Assembly (NCBI RefSeq): GCF_028281305.1
Contig: NZ_JANQKD010000037.1
Coordinates: 1 to 47,798 of the forward strand
DNA: 47,798 nt
Direction of reading: 5' to 3'
Source of the DNA: Pelagibius sp.
GTDB lineage: Bacteria > Pseudomonadota > Alphaproteobacteria > Kiloniellales > Kiloniellaceae
Shown here piece by piece: positions 7,684 to 15,832 of this stretch. The notes below the pieces were generated by a model that was not told where the DNA came from, made no database searches, and was given only the letters and a program-made list of their open reading frames with translations. The stretch's first letter is position 1. Every line of letters begins with the position of its first letter. Both the position numbers and the translations under genes were made by a program.

Positions 7684-8811
7684 TTGCCCGACGGACCCGA
7701 CATCGATGCGCTGCTGCGCGGCCTGACGGCGCTGCCGGCCTTCGCCGGCGTCGCGCGGGAACAGCTCGCGCTCATGCCGACCACCGGCCTGGCGCATGAC
7801 CACGTGACGATGGAGGGCCTGCGCCTCGAGGGCCGGGCGGTGCTGCTGCGGGTGCCGCGGCAAAGTCAGTTCGCCTTCAACGCCGCCGACAACCTGGCCT
7901 ATCAGGCCGCCTGCTTCGAGCGGGTCGCCGTCAGCGCCCGCGGCCCCAGGCTGTTCGGCGTCTTGGCGCCGGACGCGGGCCTGCCCATGGGCGCCCTGGC
8001 GGTGGAGCGCATCGACGGTCGCCCACCGCACCTGCCGGGGGACCTGCCGGCCCTGGCCGAGGCCATGGCCCGGGTGCACAGCCTGCCGCTGCCGCCGGAG
8101 GGCGCGCGGGCGCCGCTGGCCGACCACCGCGACCCGGTTGCCGGCGCCCTGACCGAGATCGAGGCCCAGGCCGCCTTCCTGCCGGAAGCCGGTCTCGATC
8201 GGGAAAGCGCCCGGGCCATCGCGGAGGAGTTGGCCTGGGCGCGCGCCTACGCCGCCGAGATTGCAGAGGCCGGCACACCGCAGCCCCGCGCCCTGGTGCT
8301 GACCGACACCCACCCCGGCAACTTCCTGATCGATCGCCAAGGGCGGGCCATCATCGTCGACCTGGAAAAGGCGCTCTACGGCGCCCCCGGAATCGACCTC
8401 GCCCATGCCAGCGTCTACTCCTCAACCACCTGGGACGTCGCGACCTCGGCAGAGCTGGAAGTCGGGGAGGTCGCCGCCTTCTATGCCCGCTATCTGGCGG
8501 TCGCCGCCGAGCTCCGCGGCGCCGCCTGGGCGGCGCGGCTACGCCCCTGGCTGCTGCCGCTGCGCCGCCTCCTCTTCCTGCGCGCCATCACCTGGTGCGC
8601 CAAGTGGCAGGTGCTGCAGGCGAGGGCCCGCACCGCCGACAAGGCGGCGGCGGAGAGCACCGAGGACTGGTCCGCTGAAAACAGCGATCCTGCGCTCGTT
8701 GCCCATGTCGCCGGACGGGTCGCGCTCTACCTTTCGCCGCCGGTTCTGGCGCGCATGCGGAGCGAATGGCTGAGCCCCGGCGCCCTGACGGAAGTGCTGT
8801 CGGATCAATAG
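7684..8811 (+). CDS. Aminoglycoside phosphotransferase/choline-kinase-like protein
   Basis: A 375-residue protein with the APH-type kinase fold. Motifs in order: LRLEGRAVLLRVPRQS (N-lobe ligand region), AMARVHSLPLP (helix before the catalytic loop), LVLTDTHPGNFLID (Brenner-type catalytic loop; the usual HxDxxxxN is here TDTHPGN, so T/D replaces H-x-D order but D and N are kept), and AIIVDLEKALYGAPGIDLAH with the metal-binding Asp of the DxE motif. The open frame extends far upstream, but the sequence there is non-coding. I choose TTG at 7684 because GGAG lies 6 nt upstream and a candidate promoter precedes it. The phosphate acceptor is unknown; kinases of this fold use sugars, choline, drugs or lipid precursors. 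Position beside the two glycosyltransferases hints at cell-surface or sugar metabolism, but this is weak. Confidence 0.78.
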   Translation: MPDGPDIDALLRGLTALPAFAGVAREQLALMPTTGLAHDHVTMEGLRLEGRAVLLRVPRQSQFAFNAADNLAYQAACFERVAVSARGPRLFGVLAPDAGLPMGALAVERIDGRPPHLPGDLPALAEAMARVHSLPLPPEGARAPLADHRDPVAGALTEIEAQAAFLPEAGLDRESARAIAEELAWARAYAAEIAEAGTPQPRALVLTDTHPGNFLIDRQGRAIIVDLEKALYGAPGIDLAHASVYSSTTWDVATSAELEVGEVAAFYARYLAVAAELRGAAWAARLRPWLLPLRRLLFLRAITWCAKWQVLQARARTADKAAAESTEDWSAENSDPALVAHVAGRVALYLSPPVLARMRSEWLSPGALTEVLSDQ

Positions 8812-8818
8812 TTTGTTC

Positions 8819-8847
8819 TTGCTTTGTTCTTATCTCTGCGCTACCCT
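8819..8847 (+). promoter_or_regulatory. Candidate leaderless promoter of the PA0069-type radical SAM gene
   Basis: TTGCTTT (8819-8825), 14 nt, GCTACCCT (8840-8847), then exactly 6 nt (ctgcgc) to the ATG at 8854. No purine-rich ribosome-binding site exists between the -10 and the ATG. Transcription would start at or beside the A of the start codon. The geometry is identical to that of the uracil-DNA glycosylase gene. Confidence 0.42.
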
Positions 8848-8853
8848 CTGCGC

Positions 8854-9996
8854 ATGGTTGATCTGATCCCCGATAAACCACGCAAGGGCCGTGGCGCCGT
8901 CAGCAATGCCAGCGGGCGCTACGAGCCCTTCACCCGCGTCGCCATAGACGATGGCTGGGGTCAGGACCCCGGCAGCAGCGGCTTCGGCGAGCCCGGTTTC
9001 GGGGCCGATCCGCCGCCGCGTCCGACCGAGGTGACCTGGGATGCGACGCGCACGATCATTGCCCGCAACACCTCCCCCGACGTGCCCTTCGACCGCTCCA
9101 TCAACCCCTATCGGGGCTGCGAGCACGGCTGCATCTACTGCTTTGCGCGCCCGAGCCATGCCTGGCTCGGCTATTCGCCCGGCCTCGATTTCGAGACCAA
9201 GCTGCTGGCCAAGCCGGAGGCGGCGAACCTCCTGCGGGCCGAACTGGCGCGCAAGAGCTACAAGCCCGAACCCATCGCCCTGGGCACCAACACCGATCCC
9301 TACCAGCCCATCGAGAAGCGGCTGAAGGTCACCCGCCAGATCCTGGAGGTGCTGCGCGACACCCGCCATCCCTTCACCATCGTCACCAAGTCCAACCTCG
9401 TCCTGCGGGACCTCGACATCCTGGCCCCCATGGCGCGGGAACGGCTGGTGCGGGTGATGATCTCGGTCACCTCCCTGGACCGCAAGCTGAGCCGGGTGAT
9501 GGAGCCGCGCGCGCCGACGCCGGAGCGGCGCCTGCAGGCGCTGCGCACCCTCAACGCCGCCGGCGTGCCCGCCGGGGTGCTGACCGCGCCGATGATCCCG
9601 GCCATCAACGACCACGAGCTGGAAGCACTGCTGGAGGCGGCGGCGCGGGCCGGCGCCACCACGGCGGGCTATGTGCTCTTACGCCTGCCGCTCGAGATCA
9701 AGGACCTCTTCGCCGAGTGGCTGGAGGCCCACTTCCCGGACCGCAAGTCCAAGGTCATGAAGCTGGTGCGGGAGACCCGCGACGGCGCCCTTTACCAGCC
9801 GGAGTTCGGCCTGCGCCAGCGCGGCAGCGGGGTCTACTCCGACCTCCTGGCCCAGCGTTTCAAGCGGGCCGAAGGGCGCCTCGGCCTCAACCGCGGGGGC
9901 TTCAAGCGCAGGGGCCTCGGCGACCTCGATTGCAGCCAGTTCGAGCCGCCGGCAGCCGAAGCCAAGACCGACAAGCGCCAGCTCTCGTTCTTTTAA
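8854..9996 (+). CDS. PA0069-family radical SAM protein
   Basis: A 380-residue radical SAM enzyme. The 4Fe-4S site is CEHGCIYC (C89, C93, C96) inside NPYRGCEHGCIYCFARPSHAWLG, which is the recognisable signature of the PA0069/SplB-like group. Downstream it has ALGTNTDPYQPIEKRLKVTRQILEVL and APMIPAINDHELEALLEAAA, conserved in the same group. The reaction is not established for this family; resemblance to spore photoproduct lyase is limited to the core. The C-terminus is basic (about residues 340-380). The start is ATG 8854, directly behind a -10-like element. Single-gene unit; the phosphotransferase upstream ends 42 nt earlier. Confidence 0.9.
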   Translation: MVDLIPDKPRKGRGAVSNASGRYEPFTRVAIDDGWGQDPGSSGFGEPGFGADPPPRPTEVTWDATRTIIARNTSPDVPFDRSINPYRGCEHGCIYCFARPSHAWLGYSPGLDFETKLLAKPEAANLLRAELARKSYKPEPIALGTNTDPYQPIEKRLKVTRQILEVLRDTRHPFTIVTKSNLVLRDLDILAPMARERLVRVMISVTSLDRKLSRVMEPRAPTPERRLQALRTLNAAGVPAGVLTAPMIPAINDHELEALLEAAARAGATTAGYVLLRLPLEIKDLFAEWLEAHFPDRKSKVMKLVRETRDGALYQPEFGLRQRGSGVYSDLLAQRFKRAEGRLGLNRGGFKRRGLGDLDCSQFEPPAAEAKTDKRQLSFF

Positions 9997-10166
9997 CGCA
10001 AATCCCCGCTACCGCGCCTTCAAGCGCCCCTTGCCTGCCGGGCCAGCGAAATCGCGGCTAACGCCTTGTCCGGCCTTCACTCTTTTGAAAGCAGCAGCCT
10101 GCTAAACAGAAGGGAGGCGGGCCGCGGCGGCGCGCCCTGGCGATTTGACGAGATCAGAGACCGGTC

Positions 10167-11618
10167 ATGGAGGGCCATACCAGCAGCATCACCGAACTGG
10201 CGATCGTGGTGGTCGCCGCGCTTTGCTGCGGGCTCATCGTCCGGTCCTTCCGCCAGCCGATCCTGCTGGGCTACATCCTGGCCGGCGCCGCCCTCGGCCC
10301 CTCCGGCTTCGGCTTCGTCGAAAACCGCGATCAGGTGCAGTTGCTCGCCGAACTCGGCGTGCTCATGCTGCTGTTCTTCATCGGCATGGAGCTGCAACTC
10401 CGCAGCCTGAAGGCGGTCTGGCGCATCGCGCTGATGACCACCCTCTTCCAGATCGCCGTCGGCGTGCTCGCCATGTCGCTGCTCGGCTTCTATCTCGACT
10501 GGCCCATCGGCCTGACGGTGGTGCTGGGCTTCGTCGTCGCCCTCTCCTCCACCGCCATCGCCATCAAGATGCTGGAAGAGATCGGCGAGAAGGGCACCCG
10601 CGTCGGCAACGTCACCATCGGCATCCTGATCGCCCAGGACCTGGCGGTGATCCCGATGATGCTGGTGGTGAGCACTTTCACCGGCGAGAACGCCTCGATC
10701 GGGGCCGGGACGCTCATCAAGCTCGGTCTCTCCATCGCCTTCCTGGGGATCCTGCTGGTCTACCTCGGCCGCGGCCGCCGGCTGCGCCTGCCCTTTGCCA
10801 AGTCCGTCGGGCGCAATGCCGACCTGACGCCTCTGGCCGGGCTTGCCTTCTGTTTCGGCGCCGCGGCGCTGTCCGGCCTGATGGAGCTCTCCGCCTCCTA
10901 CGGCGCCTTCCTGGCCGGGCTGGTGATCGGCAACTCCACCAGCCGGCGGGTGATGATGCACTACACCGCGCCGATCCAGAGCGTGCTGCTGATGGTCTTT
11001 TTCCTCACCATCGGCCTGCTGATGGATCTCGGCTACATCTGGGAGAACCTGGGCACCGTCATCCTCATCGTCACCTTCGTGGCGATCCTCAAGACCGCCC
11101 TCAACATCGTCGTCATCCGTGCGATGGGGGAGACCTGGCCGCGCGCCTTTCTCTCCGGTGTCATGCTGGCCCAGCTCGGCGAGTTCTCCTTCATTCTCGC
11201 CGCCCTTGGCCTCACCGCCGGCGTGATCTCGCCGGAGGAGCACCGCCTGCTGGTGGCCGTCACCGTGCTGTCGCTGATCGGCAGCCCGATCTGGCTGGAG
11301 GCCGCGCGGCGGCTGCACCGCATCGCCCTGCTCGGCATCACCTCCGGCCGCGAGACCCTGCGCCTCACCCTGGGGCCGGAGGCAAAGGCGCTCGGCCGCT
11401 CGGGCGGGCTTATCGGCGGACGCATCGGCGACTGGCTGCGGCGCGCCGCCGGACCCTTGGCGCCAAAGATGCTCGGGGCCTCCCAACGCGACCAAAAGCC
11501 GCTGGCGCCGGACGCCGGCCCTACCCATAATGGCGGCGACCTTGATGGCACTGGGTCGCCATCCCCCCGGCGCAGTCCGTCGCCGCCCCTCAATCCTGGT
11601 GGGGCGGAAGCGGACTGA
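10167..11618 (+). CDS. CPA2-family monovalent cation:proton antiporter (KefB/YbaL-like membrane domain)
   Basis: A 483-residue inner-membrane transporter with 12-13 predicted helices between residues 8 and about 385. Family signs: PILLGYILAGAALGPSGFGFV, LAELGVLMLLFFIGMELQL, FVVALSSTAIAIKMLEE (the region of the ion-binding site), GILIAQDLAVIPMM with the conserved Q-D pair of CPA2 exchangers, and SYGAFLAGLVIGNS. Probable role is K+ or Na+/H+ exchange. It lacks the C-terminal RCK (TrkA-N) domain of KefB/KefC; instead there is a polar, Pro/Ser-rich tail of about 95 residues. The start ATG is preceded by only a moderate ribosome-binding sequence (GAGATCAGAGACCGGTC). A GCTAAACA at 10101-10108 may be a -10. 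The ion cannot be told. Confidence 0.88.
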   Translation: MEGHTSSITELAIVVVAALCCGLIVRSFRQPILLGYILAGAALGPSGFGFVENRDQVQLLAELGVLMLLFFIGMELQLRSLKAVWRIALMTTLFQIAVGVLAMSLLGFYLDWPIGLTVVLGFVVALSSTAIAIKMLEEIGEKGTRVGNVTIGILIAQDLAVIPMMLVVSTFTGENASIGAGTLIKLGLSIAFLGILLVYLGRGRRLRLPFAKSVGRNADLTPLAGLAFCFGAAALSGLMELSASYGAFLAGLVIGNSTSRRVMMHYTAPIQSVLLMVFFLTIGLLMDLGYIWENLGTVILIVTFVAILKTALNIVVIRAMGETWPRAFLSGVMLAQLGEFSFILAALGLTAGVISPEEHRLLVAVTVLSLIGSPIWLEAARRLHRIALLGITSGRETLRLTLGPEAKALGRSGGLIGGRIGDWLRRAAGPLAPKMLGASQRDQKPLAPDAGPTHNGGDLDGTGSPSPRRSPSPPLNPGGAEAD

Positions 11619-11671
11619 CCGTAGACCGGGGCGGGCGGCCATCCTTTAACGCTGCCGGACCCCCACCTCCC

Positions 11672-12328
11672 GTGCCGGACTTCGCCCTCGAACACGCATT
11701 CGCCGAAAGCCTGGGCTCAGATACGCCCCGTCCCAGCCTGCGGATCATCGGCCTGGACGAAGCCGGCCGCGGGCCCTGGGCCGGGCCGGTGGTGGCCGCA
11801 GCGGTCTGGCTGCGGCACGAAGGCCTGCCGGCAACGCTGCGCGACGGCCTGGACGATTCCAAGAAGCTGACGGCACGGGCGCGCGAAGCCCTCTTCGATG
11901 CGCTGCAGGCGCTGCCGCCGGAGGCCGGCGCGGTCGCGCTGGGAGAGGCCAGCGTCGCGGAGATCGACCGTCTGAACATCCTCCAGGCCTCGCTCCTGGC
12001 CATGCGGCGCGCCGCGGCAGCGCTGCCGCTGACCGCCGATGCAGCCCTGGTCGACGGCAATCAGAAGCCTGACCTGACCTGCCCCCTGCGCACCGTGGTC
12101 AAGGGCGATTCCCGCTCGCTGTCCATCGCCGCGGCCTCAGTGATCGCCAAGGTCAGCCGCGACCGCACCATGGCCGCCCTGGCCCGCGCGCATCCCGGCT
12201 ACGGCTGGGAACGCAACCAGGGCTACGGCACCGCCGAGCACCGCGAGGGCATCGCCCGACTGGGCGTGACGCCACAGCACCGCCGCTCCTTCCGCCCGAT
12301 CCGGGAGGCAATCGCCAAAGTCTCTTAA
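11672..12328 (+). CDS. rnhB: Ribonuclease HII
   Basis: A 218-residue enzyme that cuts RNA in RNA/DNA hybrids and nicks at single misincorporated ribonucleotides. IIGLDEAGRGPWAGPVVAAAV carries catalytic D29 and E30; LVDGN has D128; VKGDSRSLSIAAASVIAKVSRDRTM carries the fourth acidic residue near D164; and PGYGWERNQGYGTAEHREGI is the usual C-terminal block. The start is a GTG at 11672, 53 nt after the antiporter gene. It lies directly upstream of ccrM, an arrangement I recall from other alphaproteobacteria, and the two may be cotranscribed: only about 100 nt separate the rnhB stop from the preferred ccrM start. Confidence 0.95.
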   Translation: MPDFALEHAFAESLGSDTPRPSLRIIGLDEAGRGPWAGPVVAAAVWLRHEGLPATLRDGLDDSKKLTARAREALFDALQALPPEAGAVALGEASVAEIDRLNILQASLLAMRRAAAALPLTADAALVDGNQKPDLTCPLRTVVKGDSRSLSIAAASVIAKVSRDRTMAALARAHPGYGWERNQGYGTAEHREGIARLGVTPQHRRSFRPIREAIAKVS

Positions 12329-12347
12329 CAACAATCCCTAACATCTT

Positions 12348-13507
<1,160 letters not shown>

Positions 13508-13672
13508 AGTCTCTCGAGTAGCGCCGAAACGGCTCGAGCCCCCCGAACTTTGACCAACTCGAAGGGCGTTCCCGCTGGCGCGGTCGATGACAAGCACCTA
13601 GCCGCGGCTCCTACGGCCACAGCGCACGGTCTGTAGAACGACATCACCCTGAGCAGGGCTCAACCACAGGGT

Positions 13673-13688
13673 GACTCGCCGGCGAGTC
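13673..13688. promoter_or_regulatory. Perfect 16-bp palindrome carrying two GANTC sites
   Basis: GACTCGCCGGCGAGTC is fully self-complementary and contains GACTC (13673-13677) and GAGTC (13684-13688), 11 bp apart. A GCTATGAA (13691-13698) just downstream resembles a -10. The palindrome lies 87 nt before the membrane-protein gene at 13775. A role as operator or methylation-sensitive site is inferred only. A separate small hairpin, CCCTG-ag-CAGGG, lies at 13647-13658 and could mark the end of the ccrM transcript. Confidence 0.5.
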
Positions 13689-13774
13689 TTCCGCTATGAA
13701 GAAGGCAGCCGCAGGTGCGGTCCACCTCGTGACGCGGGATCAGCGATGGCCCTTGGCCCGGAAGGAGTTGGCCG

Positions 13775-14500
13775 ATGTACAAGCTCAGCGACGTTGGTGA
13801 GGTGTTGCTGACCACCGGCCGGCTGCTGGCCTTTCGCCCGGCGGTGCCGGATCTGAAGCGCCTGGGACCGCTCTATGTCGCAATGGGGCTGGCCTTTGCC
13901 TGGCTTGCGGGCATCGGACGCTACTGGGATAACCCGAGGGCTGAGCTCTGGCAGACACTCGGCCTGGGTTCGGTCGCCTATGTCTTCGTGATGGCGCTGC
14001 TGCTCTGGATTATCGTCTGGCCCCTGAATCCGCGCGGCTGGCGCTACCGCTCGGTTCTCGTCTTCGTCGCACTGACCTCCCCACCGGCCATACTCTATGC
14101 AATACCGGTGGAGCGCTTCCTCTCTCTTGATGCCGCTCAGAGCGTCAACATCTGGTTTCTCGTGACGGTCGCGCTCTGGCGGGTCATCCTCCTGTGGGTC
14201 TTCCTGCAGCGCGCGGCGGGCCTCACACTCGGCGTCAGTTTCGTGGGCACTCTTCTGCCGATTGCTCTCATCGTGGTTGCCCTCAGCCTGTTCAACCTTG
14301 AACATGCCACTTTTGAGATCATGGGCGGTCTGGACCCCGCCCAGAGAACCCCGAACGATGCGGCCTACGCCGTGTTGATCACCATCACGTTGTTCTCCTC
14401 TATCGCCCTTCCGTTTCTTCTCCTCGCCTACATGATTCTATGCCTCAAGGCGCGGCCGTCCCGATGGGACAAGAGAAGCGATGAGAGACACGGCAGCTAG
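13775..14500 (+). CDS. Multi-pass membrane protein of unknown function
   Basis: A 241-residue protein not recognised beyond being integral to the membrane, with about six hydrophobic segments: near residues 29-46 (GPLYVAMGLAFAWLAG), 65-88 (GSVAYVFVMALLLWIIVW), 92-109 (YRSVLVFVALTSPPAILYA), 124-145 (NIWFLVTVALWRVILLWVFL), 148-170 (AGLTLGVSFVGTLLPIALIVVALSLF) and 197-220 (AVLITITLFSSIALPFLLLAYMIL). The layout vaguely recalls Yip1-like proteins, without a definite match. AAGGAG lies about 11 nt before the ATG. It ends 12 nt before the radical SAM gene, so the two form an operon. Codon usage looks less strictly G/C-ending than in neighbours (for example TCT, AGC, ATA, CTA), a possible sign of transfer. 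Confidence 0.75.
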   Translation: MYKLSDVGEVLLTTGRLLAFRPAVPDLKRLGPLYVAMGLAFAWLAGIGRYWDNPRAELWQTLGLGSVAYVFVMALLLWIIVWPLNPRGWRYRSVLVFVALTSPPAILYAIPVERFLSLDAAQSVNIWFLVTVALWRVILLWVFLQRAAGLTLGVSFVGTLLPIALIVVALSLFNLEHATFEIMGGLDPAQRTPNDAAYAVLITITLFSSIALPFLLLAYMILCLKARPSRWDKRSDERHGS

Positions 14501-14512
14501 GTCCACAAAGGC

Positions 14513-15832
14513 ATGAAGCTCGGCCTCATCGCCATGAGTGGGGTGCGGGTACAAAACCCCGAGCTGACCGCCCTGGGGCTGACGCTGCCGGGCTTTGTCG
14601 AACGCAGCAAGGTGATCGCGTCCCTGCCTAGCCTCGCCCTGCTGACCCTCGCGGGGCTGACACCCAGGCACATCGACGTCCGATACCTGGAGCTCCCAGA
14701 CCTCTCCGAGTCTCATGAGCTGCCAGACGGCTTCGACGCGGTTGCGATCTCAAGCTATACCGCCCAGATCAAGGATGCCTACCGCCTCGCTGACCGGTAT
14801 CGAATGGCTGGGGTGAGAGTAATCCTCGGCGGCCTGCACGTCACCGCCTGCCCGGAAGAGGCCGCACAGCATGCCGATGCCGTGGTGCTCGGCGAGGCGG
14901 AAGGGCTCTGGCCGCAGGTCGTGACAGACCTCGAAAGAAAGCAGCTCAAGCAGGTCTACGATGCTCGCGGCGAGAGCTTCGATCTCGCTGCCGCTCCGAT
15001 GCCGCGTTTCGACCTACTGGATCCCGCGCGCTACAATCGCCTTACAGTCCAGACCCAGCGCGGCTGCCCCTTTTCCTGCGAGTTCTGTGCCGCCTCCATC
15101 CGCCTTTCTCCCCGCTTCAAGGTCAAGCCGGTGGAGAAAGTGATTGCCGAGATCAGGCGCATCAAGGAGATCTGGCCGAACCCCTTCATTGAATTGGCTG
15201 ACGACAACAGCTTCGCCAACCGTTCCCACGCGAAGCGCCTGGTGCGGGCAATCGCCCAAGAAGGCATCCGCTGGTTCACCGAGACAGACATCTCCGTCGC
15301 TGACGATCTTGAGTTGCTTGCGATGCTGAGGGATTCTGGTTGCAGCCAGTTGCTCATTGGGCTGGAGGCGCCGAGCCGCCGCGGGCTGGATGGGCTGGAG
15401 ACAAAGTCGAACTGGAAGGCCGGGCGCGTTGCAACGAATCTGGCCGCGATCGAACGCATTCAGCGGCAGGGAATCACGGTTAACGGCTGCTTCATTCTGG
15501 GTCTCGACGGCCAGGATGAGAGCAGCTTCAACGACGTCATAACGTTCGTGCGCGAAAGCGGCCTCTACGAGGTGCAGGTGACGTTGCAGACGCCCTTTCC
15601 CGGAACACCGCTTTATGCGCGCCTGCGCGACGCAGGGCGCCTTCTGGAGGAAGACGCCTGGGAGGCGTGCACGCTTTTTGACGTGACCTTCAAGCCGCAA
15701 ACCATGAGCGCCAGCGATCTGGAATCGCGGTTTCATGCCCTCATCGCAACCCTATACAGCGACGACTTCAGACGCCAGCGCCGTGGCGCCTTTCGGCGAC
15801 TTCAGTCTCACGCTCCGTCCAACATCTCCTAG
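14513..15832 (+). CDS. B12-binding-domain radical SAM protein
   Basis: A 439-residue enzyme. Residues about 1-140 form a cobalamin-binding (Rossmann-like) domain ending in VILGGLHVTACPEEAAQHADAVVLGEAEG; it lacks the base-off DxHxxG motif, as is usual for this class. The radical SAM domain has RGCPFSCEFC (C185, C189, C192) followed by PRFKVKPVEKVIAEIRRI and FIELADDNSF, then LLIGLEAPSRRGLD and TPFPGTPLYARL. This matches the BchE/P-methylase-type class, whose members do methylations and ring cyclisations in bacteriochlorophyll, hopanoid and antibiotic pathways. Which substrate is used here is unknown. It is cotranscribed with the membrane protein 12 nt upstream. Its TAG stop overlaps the TAG stop of the convergent TPR gene in the sequence CTAG. 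Confidence 0.88.
   Translation: MKLGLIAMSGVRVQNPELTALGLTLPGFVERSKVIASLPSLALLTLAGLTPRHIDVRYLELPDLSESHELPDGFDAVAISSYTAQIKDAYRLADRYRMAGVRVILGGLHVTACPEEAAQHADAVVLGEAEGLWPQVVTDLERKQLKQVYDARGESFDLAAAPMPRFDLLDPARYNRLTVQTQRGCPFSCEFCAASIRLSPRFKVKPVEKVIAEIRRIKEIWPNPFIELADDNSFANRSHAKRLVRAIAQEGIRWFTETDISVADDLELLAMLRDSGCSQLLIGLEAPSRRGLDGLETKSNWKAGRVATNLAAIERIQRQGITVNGCFILGLDGQDESSFNDVITFVRESGLYEVQVTLQTPFPGTPLYARLRDAGRLLEEDAWEACTLFDVTFKPQTMSASDLESRFHALIATLYSDDFRRQRRGAFRRLQSHAPSNIS

Noticed and set aside
12325..12342. CtrA-binding site ahead of ccrM (TTAAC ... CTAAC)
   Set aside because: The spacing between the half-sites is 9 nt, not the 7 nt of the known TTAA-N7-TTAA box, and the second half is imperfect; the first half overlaps the rnhB stop codon.
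13696..13800. A 34-codon upstream ORF (MKKAAAGAVHL...) overlapping the start of the membrane-protein gene
   Set aside because: It has no clear ribosome-binding site of its own and no conserved peptide features; it could be a leader peptide, but nothing supports that.
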